A stretch of 64,000 bases of DNA from CAINVV01 sp037137375 (GCA_037137375.1 JBAXKJ010000026.1:1-64000), one strand, 5' to 3'; numbered from the stretch's first letter, positions 19,526-29,512 are shown. Numbers and translations: made by a program. Notes: a model not told the origin generated them from the letters alone.

Positions 19526-21192
19526 TTTTGAAGGATATTGAAGCTTTGCCTGATGATTTTTGCCGTTTTGACTTTTGGTTCAATGCCTCTGCCCCACTGC
19601 CATGCAGCCACAGTCACCCCTACCGGGAATCTGCTTCCGGGGGGAATTTTGGTAAAGATCAGCTGGTCATTTTTGATGATGGCCGGACCGGCTATCACAT
19701 AAAACCTGACCGGCAGTCCGGCGTCGGATTTGGCCTTAAGAAGGACGGATTTTGTGCCGGCTTTTACGTCCTGAATGTTTTCGAATGTGATCGTTTGCAC
19801 CTTGCCTTCATTGTTTTGAATAGCCCTGAAGTTGATGCCGGCTGGTTCAAAAATCCCGCGAATGGAATCATTTCCCTCCTGCCGAAGGCCGATATAGGTC
19901 GCACCCTTTTCGTAGGTCCGGTCCAGGGCAATGCGAAATCTGTTCTTTCCAAGCGGCTCCACCGGACCGCACAACCATTCCGCGACGGGCTCACCCGGCG
20001 CGCTGACAAGTCTCTCGCCCGCACCTATAAAGTTTGCCGGTATCCGGTCGAGCATGATGCCCCTGATTTTGAATGTTATACCATCCTCCTCCATTTCGAG
20101 CGAGGAAAAATTCGTGATTCCATTGAAATCATACGGTAAAATATTGCCTTTGGCATCCAGGTAACCCGGAAGCTGTGTCTGAGCTTTCCAGTTGATGGAG
20201 GCAATTTCCTTCGCTTCCTGTGCGGTCGACTTGTCAAAATACCAGGGAAATGATTTCCCTTCCCGGGAAGCCTCAGACCAGACACGAACGCTGCAATCGG
20301 TATGGCCCGGGATAGGCAAATCCGTGGTATACCCCTGTTCCATGACGACAGGTCTTAATTTGGGACTATTATCTCTTGAAAGCCTTGCCTTGGAAACTTG
20401 ATCAATATATCCGGCTATATACTTTGTGATGCGTTCCGAGCAGTCAAAGTGTCCGCTGGTACCGTCTATCACATAACTCAACGGCCAATTTGGGTGTAAT
20501 TTCCTTTCGGTCTGAATCTTATCATATTCAGAGCCTATGTTATTCCATCTGGTTCGAATATCTTCCTTATCCTGCCCCCATTCCTGTGAAGTACCAAAAA
20601 TTACCAACGCCGGTACTTCCCGATTTTTGGGCGGCAAATGATTGTTCTTGATCCAAATTCCAGCCAGGCACCGTTCCGGACTGTTTTCGACCAGGGCATC
20701 CACCATCAGCAGGTGACCCGATTCACCCATTGGAAGCCAGGGCACGGTAGCGATTTCGGGGTAACCAGAACTTTGTGCCAGTCCGTTGAGAAGCTGCTGC
20801 AGAAAATTCACGGTAGTGCTGTATTCCAGGGCCATATTCAGGGTCTTATTGTCTTTTGAGGTACTCTTCCTGAAATTCATGAAGGAAGGAACTCCCCAAA
20901 TTATCCCCAGATCATTTGCTTCACAGACCTTTCTTATAGCAGAATGTCCGACTAATCTGTGTTCCGGAACATTGGCGCACATAATCAGGAGTCCCCGCAC
21001 TTTAGGGCATTTTTCAGGAATCCACAAATAGAGGGTCGCCTCTGTCTTTGAACTATCGGCCCAGGTCTTGCAAGTACCACTCTGCATGTATTGGAACACT
21101 TGATTGACAGGCGTTTGTGCTCTAACCAGACAAGTCAGCGTTAACCCTAATAAACAGAAAAGCAATTCCTTCACTTTTACCTCCTTTATCAT
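19522..21192 (-). CDS. Secreted alpha/beta-hydrolase (putative carbohydrate esterase)
   Basis: A 556-residue protein with a signal peptide (LTCLVRAQ, about residue 26). Residues 50-260 have an alpha/beta-hydrolase pattern: strand GLLIMCAN, the nucleophile-elbow-like MGESGHLL (Ser158), strand PALVIFGTS, and GTSGHFDC with His248 in the position expected for the catalytic histidine. The rest (about 270-556) is beta-rich and of unknown role. An esterase removing methyl or acyl groups from uronic-acid-rich glycans is the best guess from fold and context. The GESGH elbow departs from the common GxSxG only in bearing Glu and His at the variable positions. It is translationally coupled to the downstream beta-helix gene through an ATGA overlap. 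Confidence 0.68.
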   Translation of the reverse strand: MIKEVKVKELLFCLLGLTLTCLVRAQTPVNQVFQYMQSGTCKTWADSSKTEATLYLWIPEKCPKVRGLLIMCANVPEHRLVGHSAIRKVCEANDLGIIWGVPSFMNFRKSTSKDNKTLNMALEYSTTVNFLQQLLNGLAQSSGYPEIATVPWLPMGESGHLLMVDALVENSPERCLAGIWIKNNHLPPKNREVPALVIFGTSQEWGQDKEDIRTRWNNIGSEYDKIQTERKLHPNWPLSYVIDGTSGHFDCSERITKYIAGYIDQVSKARLSRDNSPKLRPVVMEQGYTTDLPIPGHTDCSVRVWSEASREGKSFPWYFDKSTAQEAKEIASINWKAQTQLPGYLDAKGNILPYDFNGITNFSSLEMEEDGITFKIRGIMLDRIPANFIGAGERLVSAPGEPVAEWLCGPVEPLGKNRFRIALDRTYEKGATYIGLRQEGNDSIRGIFEPAGINFRAIQNNEGKVQTITFENIQDVKAGTKSVLLKAKSDAGLPVRFYVIAGPAIIKNDQLIFTKIPPGSRFPVGVTVAAWQWGRGIEPKVKTAKIIRQSFNILQK

Positions 21193-21237
21193 TGAGCGGA
21201 TTTAAACCGCACTTATTCTTGCCACTTGATATCCCGA

Positions 21238-21347
21238 GTTTGCAGCAAGGGATTATCCCAATTATCCCTCATTTGCAACGAGGGATTTACTTATTTGACC
21301 CCTTGTTGCAAACGAGTGATAGCGGTAGCTCCATGTTGCAAACGAAG
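21238..21347. repeat. Cluster of four TTGCAAACGAG-like repeats
   Basis: Four imperfect direct copies of a TTTGCAACGAGGGAT-like unit begin near 21238, 21270, 21304 and 21334, spaced about 30-34 bp. The last two share TGTTGCAAACGA exactly (21304-21315 and 21334-21345) and bracket a GGTAGCTCC segment. They fill the 171-bp gap between the heparinase-like gene and the alpha/beta-hydrolase. This looks like a short palindromic/REP-like intergenic repeat of the kind scattered in Bacteroidota genomes. No transposase or spacer structure is present. Confidence 0.6.
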
Positions 21348-21363
21348 AGGAGCAACGTTACAT

Positions 21364-24300
21364 TCATTTACTGTAAACAACTATCTTGTTGTTTCTTACA
21401 ACATTAAACCTGGTCCGGTTATCTTGTGCCTGCTTAAAATTTACGATATCTGTCTGGTCTTTCCACTGAATAGAAACCTCCCCTTTTTCCTCTGTAATGA
21501 CTGGAAGGTCTTCACCAAAGACAAAAGGAATCAGCAACAGCCGGTAATTTGCCTGAACCGAAGATTGATCAATTGAAAGCCGACAATATTTGTCATGGGT
21601 TTCCTTGTTTACCGGACCATCATCCATTATTTCGACCTTGAAATTTTCGTTTCCGCCTGCCCCGGCATAGTACACCAGCAACATTGGAGTCCCCTTAACA
21701 GGATTTATTGTTTCCAATTTGGCGGCCGACGGCTTATTAAAGTCATTCCCCTGAAGATCTTTATTGTAGCCCAGGACTACCGCGTTTTTATAGTCTGCCT
21801 TGAAATTAGTTTTCCATACACCTTTCCCAAAGATGCCGGTCCATTGGTAAAGATGATCCTTGGCATCCTTTTTCAGATCATCTACCAGGATTCCGTAACT
21901 ATGTTTCCCCCTGACTACTCCGGCGCTTCTGTAAACATATTCCACCGGATTCCAGGGGGTTCGCAGGGTTGGGATGAAATTCGCCTGATTGGAGGTGGCC
22001 CACCAGGGTCTCATTTTGTATTTTGTCGTTCCCCTGAAGATCTCCAGAATTTCCGGACGGGTTTCCAGCTCGTAGGCAAAATCCCGGTAGGGCTGTCCTT
22101 TGGCCAATGTTGCAAAACCTTCTCCCCAGTTTTTGACCTGGGTGCACCATTTCCAATTGTAGGAATAGGAAAGATCGGCTGTTCCAACGGCTCCGTCCGG
22201 CAAGAAGGAAGCACCGAGATAATCCCCTTTAGCCGGAGTCTGGTCGGATTCGGAGATCCCATCGATCCCAACCAGGTTGTGATATTTTGCGTCATATTCC
22301 TTTGGGAACGGGGATTCTGTGAACCAATTCACACCCAATCCCGAGAAATGAAACATTCCGATATCAGAATGGTGGTGACCACTTCCGATATAGGTATTTT
22401 GGCGAACCTGCAAATTCATCCAGACAGCCTTGTCCGTTTTGTCACTGGAGGAGGAAAACATCCCGTATTCGTCTGTATCCCAATCGAGTTTCAGGTTCAA
22501 ATCTTCGCGTTTGGTGATTTTCCAGTCGGCGATGTAAGGGAATCCGAAAACCATATCCGGATAAGTTGGTCCGGGAAGCCGCAGTCTGCTGAGACCCTCC
22601 TTTTCTAGTTTTAACCGATAGCTTTCGGCATTAAAGTTTGAAGGATCGAAGGTCGGATAGGCATTTGTGAGCAGATAATCGTTGAATTTATTTTGTGGGT
22701 AAAAAGCCTTGAGCTCGCCAACTGTTTGTGCTGCAAGCGGTCCGCCGGACCAGGTCCCACTGGTGACGGTCCTTTCTGAGTTGGGTGTAGTGATCTCTGT
22801 CTGGGCTTCGAGGAGTTTTCTCAGATGTGGATGGCCAAAAAGATTATCCCCTCTTCTGGCAAGGATAACCATAGATAAAAATTCAAACTGGATTCCGCCT
22901 CCTGATTTTCCATTGCTTTCAAAGACCTGACCATTGCGGTCGATGCCCCAGTCGAGGAAATCCCTGGTAAGTTCGGCGCCGGAAGCATATCCTTCGGGGT
23001 CAAAACCATCGAGGCCTTCGATGGCAGCCAATGAAATCAGGTGAGTCAGGTGCCAGGTCACATGGTTGATGTCGCGCCAAGCCCTGCGCGGACCATCTCC
23101 ACCACCAGTTCTGCGGCCGTAAGTTGTCTTGGCAATCAGGTTCTGCATGAATTTTTTCTGCTCCGGAGTCATCCATTTTCCGGAGAAATCGAGTGCGAAA
23201 GCCATGTCCATGTGCGGAATGACCCCATGCATCCCACGCCAGTGGGTGGTCGAATGATTGCCACCATCGAATGTTGCCCCAAACTCTGAGTCGGAGGTAC
23301 GGAGATGCTTCTCGACGTTAGGTTCAATGAGTTTGAAATAGGTTACAATTGCCGCGGCTGTTTTCTTCCCAAGCTGGTCATTGTTTGTCAGCAAGGCATA
23401 CAAAGCCATGGTTGACAAACAATTGGTGACATAATTGATGTGGGTATTGAAAATAACAGGTTGATGGTCTTTAGTTAAGCGGGGAACTGCGTATACGGCA
23501 GGACCTTCCACTGGAGGATCCATCTGACTTCTGATTTTTGCAACATCCCCGGAGGCCAGCAGGTTAAATATCTTTCCATCACTCGAAGCCTCGTTGAGCC
23601 AGGATTTGCCGAGAAGAAACTCGATTTCCACCATTGATTTCATGGCTGCCTTGTTGGATTTCACCTGGTTCTGCATCATCGGAATATCCTCGGGACTAAA
23701 AAGCAACCGGGGATAAATTCCGGGGGCAGGCACCTTTGAGCCTAACAACTTAAAATTAAAGCCGGAGAAGTTGAATTCACTATTCGGGACGGTCGACCAT
23801 TCCTTTTCGGGGCCTTTTTCCAGCAATTCCAGCTGTTCGGGAGTTGCCTTTGCATGATCAGTCCATTTTTTCTGGGTATTTAGCCAGGGAATGTATTTGA
23901 TCGCAAGATCCGGGTTCATGTATTTCTCAGGGGTATCAAACAAGGCGGTAACACATTCCGCTAAATGACTATTCTTTCCGTTGTATGAAATCTGGCCATC
24001 GCTAATCAGAAGAAGTCCGGATTGATCTTTGTAGACACTTTTTCCCAACTTCTTTGCCCAATCTTCAACGGCAAAATATTTCTCCGCCCCTTTGATCCGC
24101 AATTCGATTTCCGAAGGGATCTTAGTTTCCGGTAAAGAAAGCTGATAGACCCAACGATCACTCAATATTTCCAGACCAGAGGGGATCTTTTCTGTTTTGA
24201 GTTGTTTCTGCAAGAGCGCTCCTGCAAAGGAAACCGGGATGAAAAGTTTTCCATTTTCAGAGAACGCCTCTCCTCTAAGCAAATCGAGGTTACTCAGACG

Positions 24301-24486
24301 GACTTTCTTACCGTAAATAAAGGCATAACGGCTCCCGTCGAAGAAAGCGATGTAATCTTTAATGGCATTGGTAGCAGCGGGGAAAGCAGTACGCGTATAA
24401 GGAATGCCGTCTGTCGAACCGGGTAGCTGGGCATGCAATTGAAAAATTACAAAGAATAAAATAAAAGCGGAAAGAAATTTTTTCAT
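21364..24486 (-). CDS. Heparinase II/III-family polysaccharide lyase-like protein
   Basis: A 1,040-residue secreted protein (signal peptide ends LHAQ, residue 20). Residues about 45-170 look like a copper-amine-oxidase N-terminal-like beta domain (YAFIYGKKVRLS). From about 253 (PAPGIYPRLLFSPED) an alpha/alpha toroid runs to about 640, with HSTTHWRGMHG (411-421) and RDINHVTWHLTH (471-482). The heparinase II/III beta-sandwich follows, with GHHHSDIGMFHFSG (703-716). These His/Tyr-rich motifs fit the Tyr/His chemistry of uronic-acid-cleaving lyases. It shares the PAPG(I/V)xPR entry motif and a (I/L)VxDD(A/L)KKD strand with the 1,466-residue protein at 7498, so the two are paralogues. It is the first gene after the susD1 terminator. 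Expected action is beta-elimination of an acidic glycan, giving the substrates of GH105. Confidence 0.78.
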   Translation of the reverse strand: MKKFLSAFILFFVIFQLHAQLPGSTDGIPYTRTAFPAATNAIKDYIAFFDGSRYAFIYGKKVRLSNLDLLRGEAFSENGKLFIPVSFAGALLQKQLKTEKIPSGLEILSDRWVYQLSLPETKIPSEIELRIKGAEKYFAVEDWAKKLGKSVYKDQSGLLLISDGQISYNGKNSHLAECVTALFDTPEKYMNPDLAIKYIPWLNTQKKWTDHAKATPEQLELLEKGPEKEWSTVPNSEFNFSGFNFKLLGSKVPAPGIYPRLLFSPEDIPMMQNQVKSNKAAMKSMVEIEFLLGKSWLNEASSDGKIFNLLASGDVAKIRSQMDPPVEGPAVYAVPRLTKDHQPVIFNTHINYVTNCLSTMALYALLTNNDQLGKKTAAAIVTYFKLIEPNVEKHLRTSDSEFGATFDGGNHSTTHWRGMHGVIPHMDMAFALDFSGKWMTPEQKKFMQNLIAKTTYGRRTGGGDGPRRAWRDINHVTWHLTHLISLAAIEGLDGFDPEGYASGAELTRDFLDWGIDRNGQVFESNGKSGGGIQFEFLSMVILARRGDNLFGHPHLRKLLEAQTEITTPNSERTVTSGTWSGGPLAAQTVGELKAFYPQNKFNDYLLTNAYPTFDPSNFNAESYRLKLEKEGLSRLRLPGPTYPDMVFGFPYIADWKITKREDLNLKLDWDTDEYGMFSSSSDKTDKAVWMNLQVRQNTYIGSGHHHSDIGMFHFSGLGVNWFTESPFPKEYDAKYHNLVGIDGISESDQTPAKGDYLGASFLPDGAVGTADLSYSYNWKWCTQVKNWGEGFATLAKGQPYRDFAYELETRPEILEIFRGTTKYKMRPWWATSNQANFIPTLRTPWNPVEYVYRSAGVVRGKHSYGILVDDLKKDAKDHLYQWTGIFGKGVWKTNFKADYKNAVVLGYNKDLQGNDFNKPSAAKLETINPVKGTPMLLVYYAGAGGNENFKVEIMDDGPVNKETHDKYCRLSIDQSSVQANYRLLLIPFVFGEDLPVITEEKGEVSIQWKDQTDIVNFKQAQDNRTRFNVVRNNKIVVYSK

Positions 24487-24520
24487 CTCAGTCTGTTGTT
24501 GGTTGAGTTTCCTCTATATT

Positions 24521-24563
24521 GAAAAAACAGGAAAAATAGGTCGGGAATCAAATCCCGACCTAT
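24521..24563 (-). terminator. Intrinsic terminator after susD1
   Basis: Perfect 11-bp stem ATAGGTCGGGA / TCCCGACCTAT (24536-24546 and 24553-24563) with a 6-nt loop. Read on the minus strand it is followed by TTTTTCCTGTTTTTT. It separates the susC1-susD1 transcript from the enzyme cassette and could act as a partial terminator that keeps enzyme mRNA below transporter mRNA. Confidence 0.85.
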
Positions 24564-24611
24564 AAATCTACTACTACTATTACAATGAAGAACTAAATTT
24601 TCCCGAAAAAT

Positions 24612-26333
24612 TTAAGGAACAATGGTTGAACCTGAATAAAGGTACTCAACATCCGGGACTGGAACATACATCGTGGAATATGGATAACTCATGGCCGGAA
24701 TAAAAGGCCCATTCATTGGATCGTTTAGCCGGCTTTGCTTGTCCAGGTTCTCGTTGGTAGGCTTCTGACCATCAATTGTCTTCTTCATGGCGACAAGATA
24801 GGTGAGACGATCGCTGTACTCAAATCCCAATTCCTTAATCCGCTCATTTTCGATGGCGCTTTCGGTCACAGAAGTCAGTGGATCCAATCCGGCCCTTTGA
24901 CGAATGAGGTTCACATCGGCTAATGCTTGAGATGGATTGGTGGCCAGTGAAAGAGTGGCACGGGTCAGATAGATTTCAGGTAAGCGGACGAGTGGAACAT
25001 TTGAATAACGGGCATAAGGTGCGCGCCAGTATTTGTCGTTCCAGAACACGTTCCAGGTGATGTTCGGATAATATTTTTCAATCACGGTCTGATCGGCATT
25101 GGCATCACCGTTATTACCCTTCAGAAAATAGTGCAACTGGTTGAACCTCTTGTCTTTCAGAGCTTCGGCTGTAGGTACGTAATTGACAAGATCCTTTGGA
25201 TTGTCCGTTGAGGCCCAACCAATCTGTTTGATGATTCTGGGGCTCCAGTAGGCGCAAGCCCATCCGCCATGCGACCAGTTCGTGGCCCTTAATCCTCCAA
25301 GCCAGTTTAAGTCTGAAGGTAAGAAAGTGCCTGCCTTGGAATTCAGGTTATAGGCTCCTGCTTTCGACATCCGGCACAAGGGTATTGGTTGCGAGTTACT
25401 GGTTGCCGACTGAACGACTTCCCATATTACCTCTTTTGCCACCGGATTGATGGTATAGGTTGCTTCTTGATTCCGGTTAAATGCGCGGATTGGCTCCTCG
25501 CTCAGATCATAATATTTCTTTCCAACTGCTTCGTTGATGATGGTATTGCATTCAGCCAGCGCCTTTGTTGTATTGCCCATTAGCCAATAGATTCTCATCA
25601 AATAAGCTGAGGCAACATATTTATTCACGCGACCCCTTTCTGAGGATGTTTCATTCAGCATCGATTTTGCTTTCTCAAGATCGGAAACCATCAGGTCATA
25701 GATTTCAGCCACGGTTCCCAGGTAAGGATTTCTCATGGCTTCCTGCGAAGGTTCCAGCTTTGTGATGAGCGGCACCAGCCTTTTTGAATTATTTTCGTTG
25801 TTATAGGGTGGAAGGAAAATTCGGGAAATCATCCAGTAGGTATAGGCGCGCATGAAATAGAGTTCACCTTTCTGACGCTGCAATTTTGCCTTATCGGCAT
25901 CTGTCATGCCCTTGAAAACAGGTTCGCCGGCAGCTTCACGGGTTTCAATGGTCGTAATGGGCCCGTTACAGTTAAACAAAGCCTGGTAGAGCGCCTGGTA
26001 AGTCATCTTACACTGTTCCCCACTGATATCATAGGTCGACATTTTCCTGGGATACCAGTAAATAGCCTCTTGTTCAATGGCCCACATGTTCACGAAGGTC
26101 AGGTCGGAAGCGAGCTCACTGTAATACGGGATTAATCCTGCCGGAGCATACCATCCTGTCAGGAAGTGGGCCGAGTAGGCGCTTATCACATATGGATCCA
26201 GATCGTTTGTTGTCTGGTATGGGAGGGATTCAGGACGATCCAGCGTGAAGAACTTATCGCTGCATCCTGTAATTGTCAGACCGACTACGAATAATAAGGT
26301 GACAACTATCTGCTTAATTATTACTTTTTTCAT
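24612..26333 (-). CDS. SusD/RagB-family outer-membrane glycan-binding lipoprotein (susD1)
   Basis: A 573-residue surface lipoprotein that forms the lid of a SusCD glycan importer. Lipobox TITGC with Cys24. Tetratricopeptide-like helices include RQKGELYFMRAYTYWMISR, typical of the SusD core, and the C-terminus has NERIKELGFEYSDRL, the usual SusD arginine/glutamate helix, before the final GSTIVP. The start lies 11 bp after the stop of susC1, so the pair is co-transcribed, and a strong terminator follows. The ligand cannot be read from the sequence. Many exposed Trp and Tyr residues in the middle (WLGGLRATNWSHGGWACAYW) may line the sugar site. Confidence 0.94.
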   Translation of the reverse strand: MKKVIIKQIVVTLLFVVGLTITGCSDKFFTLDRPESLPYQTTNDLDPYVISAYSAHFLTGWYAPAGLIPYYSELASDLTFVNMWAIEQEAIYWYPRKMSTYDISGEQCKMTYQALYQALFNCNGPITTIETREAAGEPVFKGMTDADKAKLQRQKGELYFMRAYTYWMISRIFLPPYNNENNSKRLVPLITKLEPSQEAMRNPYLGTVAEIYDLMVSDLEKAKSMLNETSSERGRVNKYVASAYLMRIYWLMGNTTKALAECNTIINEAVGKKYYDLSEEPIRAFNRNQEATYTINPVAKEVIWEVVQSATSNSQPIPLCRMSKAGAYNLNSKAGTFLPSDLNWLGGLRATNWSHGGWACAYWSPRIIKQIGWASTDNPKDLVNYVPTAEALKDKRFNQLHYFLKGNNGDANADQTVIEKYYPNITWNVFWNDKYWRAPYARYSNVPLVRLPEIYLTRATLSLATNPSQALADVNLIRQRAGLDPLTSVTESAIENERIKELGFEYSDRLTYLVAMKKTIDGQKPTNENLDKQSRLNDPMNGPFIPAMSYPYSTMYVPVPDVEYLYSGSTIVP

Positions 26334-26344
26334 TTTGCTGATTG

Positions 26345-29300
26345 TTAAAATTTAAGGCTTGCACCGATTGAATAAGTAACCATTCGTGGAGCTTCCCCAC
26401 CTTCAAATATTACACCCTGGTAGTTTGAGCTGTTCCTGAGCTTAATTTCAGGATCATAACCTGTAAAATTGGTCAGGGTGAACAGATTGGTCGCACTTGC
26501 GTAAATGCGAAATCCTGAGATACCTAAACTTTTCTTCAGCCCTGCAGGCAATGTATATCCTATGGTAAGGTTTCGCAAACGGAGAAAAGTAGCATCTTGA
26601 AGGAACTTATCCAAACCGTAATCGGTATTGGCATAATTGGCAGAACCTGCTGCGCCCAAATCATTGTAGTTATAGAGACCCTGCCACCTGAGCTGAGGAT
26701 ATTCTGCAATATCGCCAGGTTTCTGCCAGGCTTGGTAGAGCATGTTTTTGTTAATGTTATTGCGGCCATCACCCATGGTCATGGTTTGGTCGAAACGATC
26801 AAGAATGTAATTGCCGGTTGAATAGTAGAGCATAAACGACATATCAAAATTCTTGTAGGTAAAATTGTTGGTCCAGCCGGCATAGAATGTAGGCATCCCC
26901 GTTTTACCCGTCTGAATGATCCTGTTTTTATTCGAGTTGGTGCCGGTTCCAGGTACCTTATTACCTGTTTTTACTGTTTCTCCCGTTTTTGCAAACAATG
27001 CCTGATCAATTTCCCATATCATTGGAATTCCTTTGTCGGGATCAATTCCTGCAAATTCAGGCATGAAGTAGGTTCCAATCGGCAATCCTTTTTTGGTCAG
27101 CGTTCCTGGTCGGGTACTGATGATACCGGTCCCTTTTGCGTCGACGGCAGGATTTAAGGCTGTCACCATATTAGCGTTGGTGGTCAGATTCACATTGCTG
27201 TTCCAGGTAAAATCCTTTCTATTAATTATGTTGTAGGAAAGATCAAATTCAAATCCATGGTTGTACATATCGCCCATATTGGCCCACATCGTGTTTCCAT
27301 AACCAAATCCACTGGTAGGAATACCTGCCGAAGCCGGTAAGGCAACCTGAAGCAACATATCACTCACATTCTGGCGGTAATAGGCAATTGATCCGCTCAG
27401 CTTATTGTCCAGGAATCCATAGTCGATCCCAGCATCGATGCTACCGGTTTTTTCCCATTTGGCATCCCTGTTGGGCACGCTCCATTGGTAGCTGTTGGTC
27501 CAGTTGTTGTAGAGATTACTTCCCCTGGTGGCAAACATGGTTACAGAGGCATCACTTGGGATATTTTGATTTCCGGTTTCACCATAACTTCCTCTGAGTT
27601 TCAACATGGAGATCCATTTTTTATCCTTCAGGAAGGACTCTTCTGAAATGATCCATCCAGCGGAAGCGGAAAAGAAGTCTCCCCAACGATTTTGTTTCGC
27701 AAAGCGGGATGTTCCTTCACGAACATAAGAGCCTCCCAACAGATATTTGTTTTTCAACTTATAATCCAGGCGGTTAAAGAAGCTGGAGGTATATCCTTCG
27801 TTGCCAATATAGCCGGTTGAGTTGCCTGCAAAGGTTGCCATGCTGGCCAATTCCTGGAAAACACCGATCACGTTACGGCCCGAAAGCAACAAATAATCTG
27901 TGTAACCACGATTAATTTCGATACCGGATACCGCGTCAAAAGAGTGGATGCCAAAAGTCCGGTTGAATTTTCCAAATGCATGAAATTGTTTGGAATAACC
28001 GGTGTTTTTAGAACGTGTACCGGAGGTTCCTTCCGTATTGGAGTTACGGGTGATCTCGGCAGAAATCCATTGGTTGTTCTGAGAAACACCATAACTAAAA
28101 CTTGCATCTCCCCTGACAGCCAGTCCCTTAATCCATGGAATAGCTACTTCGGCATAACCATTGATCCGGATGTCAACCCCGATGGATTCGTTCTGACGAT
28201 ATTTCGAATCGATGTTGGACATCGGGTTATCCCCGGTAGTTCCGTTACCCATTTTTGGGTTCCAGTATCCGGTAGTTGAAGTCGGATTATACAACTGATA
28301 ATATGGAACCAATGCAGCCTTACCCCATTGACTGGTATTGTTACCATCTGAGTATTTTCCCTGTGTCTGCATCCCGAAAATGAGAATTCCTTTTTTATAA
28401 TCCGTATTGAATCTTGCCGTTAAGGCGTTTAGATCACGGCCTTTCAAGCTTGTTACATCATTCCTGTAGTTAAAAGAGGCATAATTTGAGACATGTTCAC
28501 TACCCTGGCTAACCGAGAGGTTGACGTCGCTGTAGCTTCCCAGTCGGGATACCTCATCATTGTAATTGATACTCACCTTTTCAGCATCGGCACGCGTCAT
28601 AGGAGTATCACAGTTGGTCCAGAAGGCATTGACAACATCCCGTTGCGGATCGAATGCATCGCGACCGGTATTGATGCGGGCCTGGTCGTAGGCCTTGAAA
28701 AATTCGGCAGTATTTGCCTGATTCAGATCATTTTTCACTATTGGTGTCACCCCATATTCATAATCCACATTGATTACAGGAGCGCCTTTCTGACCTTTTT
28801 TCGTGGTAACGATGATCACACCATTTGATCCGCGGGAACCATATATTGCAGTCGCGGCGGCATCTTTCAGAATCTCGACCGATTCAATATCATGAAAGTT
28901 CAAACTTCCTACACCTCCGCCAATCATACCATCAACGACCCATAACGGATCGGTTCCGGAAGAAATTGACCGGATTCCCCGGATCTTGATCTGCGGACTG
29001 CTACCCGCCATCCCGTCGTTGACGATCTGCAATCCAGAGGCTTTACCCTGCAGCGAAGTCATGAAATTACCGCCCGGCATCATCTTCAATTCTTCACTCT
29101 TGACCTTGGAAACGGATCCTATCACATCCCTCTTTTTCTTTGTACCATAAGCGATAACGACCATTTCGTCGAGTTCGGTAACCTGAGGAGTGAGTTGGAC
29201 ATTTAGTACCGTAGCGGTTCCAATCTCTTTTTCAAGGGAATTCATTCCGATGAAAGAAAATACAATGGTCTTGGAATTTGCAGGAAGCGTCAAACGGTAA

Positions 29301-29512
29301 CTCCCATTTACATCCGTAATAGTTCCGATGGTTGTTCCTTTGATAAATACGGAAACACCCGGTGTGAGATTACCATCCGGATCCTTTACAATGCCGGAAA
29401 GAGTTCTTTTGTCCTGGCCGAAAAGGCCGATACTTAATAACAGTGCAATGATCAATAAAAACCCATGATCAAAGACAGACTTCAACTTTGTTAAAGTACA
29501 ACATCTTTTCAT
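26345..29512 (-). CDS. SusC/RagA-family TonB-dependent transporter (susC1)
   Basis: A 1,055-residue outer-membrane TonB-dependent importer of glycan oligosaccharides. Seen: leader MKRCCTLTKLK with a hydrophobic segment (17-32); carboxypeptidase-regulatory-like beta domain (37-107, GIVKDPDG...TTIGTITDVNG); plug domain (about 125-240, with the SusC signature DIESVEILKDAAATAIYGSR); 22-strand barrel, ending in an aromatic residue (SLKF). It has no STN domain, so it is not a sigma/anti-sigma signal transducer, in contrast to the two plus-strand SusCs. Its leader is nearly the same as that of susC2 at 33649, so the two probably arose by duplication. Upstream lie a -7 box at 29552 and the shared 34-bp element at 29590. 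Confidence 0.96.
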   Translation of the reverse strand: MKRCCTLTKLKSVFDHGFLLIIALLLSIGLFGQDKRTLSGIVKDPDGNLTPGVSVFIKGTTIGTITDVNGSYRLTLPANSKTIVFSFIGMNSLEKEIGTATVLNVQLTPQVTELDEMVVIAYGTKKKRDVIGSVSKVKSEELKMMPGGNFMTSLQGKASGLQIVNDGMAGSSPQIKIRGIRSISSGTDPLWVVDGMIGGGVGSLNFHDIESVEILKDAAATAIYGSRGSNGVIIVTTKKGQKGAPVINVDYEYGVTPIVKNDLNQANTAEFFKAYDQARINTGRDAFDPQRDVVNAFWTNCDTPMTRADAEKVSINYNDEVSRLGSYSDVNLSVSQGSEHVSNYASFNYRNDVTSLKGRDLNALTARFNTDYKKGILIFGMQTQGKYSDGNNTSQWGKAALVPYYQLYNPTSTTGYWNPKMGNGTTGDNPMSNIDSKYRQNESIGVDIRINGYAEVAIPWIKGLAVRGDASFSYGVSQNNQWISAEITRNSNTEGTSGTRSKNTGYSKQFHAFGKFNRTFGIHSFDAVSGIEINRGYTDYLLLSGRNVIGVFQELASMATFAGNSTGYIGNEGYTSSFFNRLDYKLKNKYLLGGSYVREGTSRFAKQNRWGDFFSASAGWIISEESFLKDKKWISMLKLRGSYGETGNQNIPSDASVTMFATRGSNLYNNWTNSYQWSVPNRDAKWEKTGSIDAGIDYGFLDNKLSGSIAYYRQNVSDMLLQVALPASAGIPTSGFGYGNTMWANMGDMYNHGFEFDLSYNIINRKDFTWNSNVNLTTNANMVTALNPAVDAKGTGIISTRPGTLTKKGLPIGTYFMPEFAGIDPDKGIPMIWEIDQALFAKTGETVKTGNKVPGTGTNSNKNRIIQTGKTGMPTFYAGWTNNFTYKNFDMSFMLYYSTGNYILDRFDQTMTMGDGRNNINKNMLYQAWQKPGDIAEYPQLRWQGLYNYNDLGAAGSANYANTDYGLDKFLQDATFLRLRNLTIGYTLPAGLKKSLGISGFRIYASATNLFTLTNFTGYDPEIKLRNSSNYQGVIFEGGEAPRMVTYSIGASLKF

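Noticed and set aside
21238..21347. CRISPR-like repeat spacing (about 30-34 bp)
   Set aside because: Repeats are short, degenerate and partly palindromic, with no constant spacers and no cas genes nearby.
21595..22608. Plus-strand 337-codon open frame inside the heparinase-like gene
   Set aside because: It is antisense to a clearly conserved protein, has no family features and has the composition of a shadow frame.
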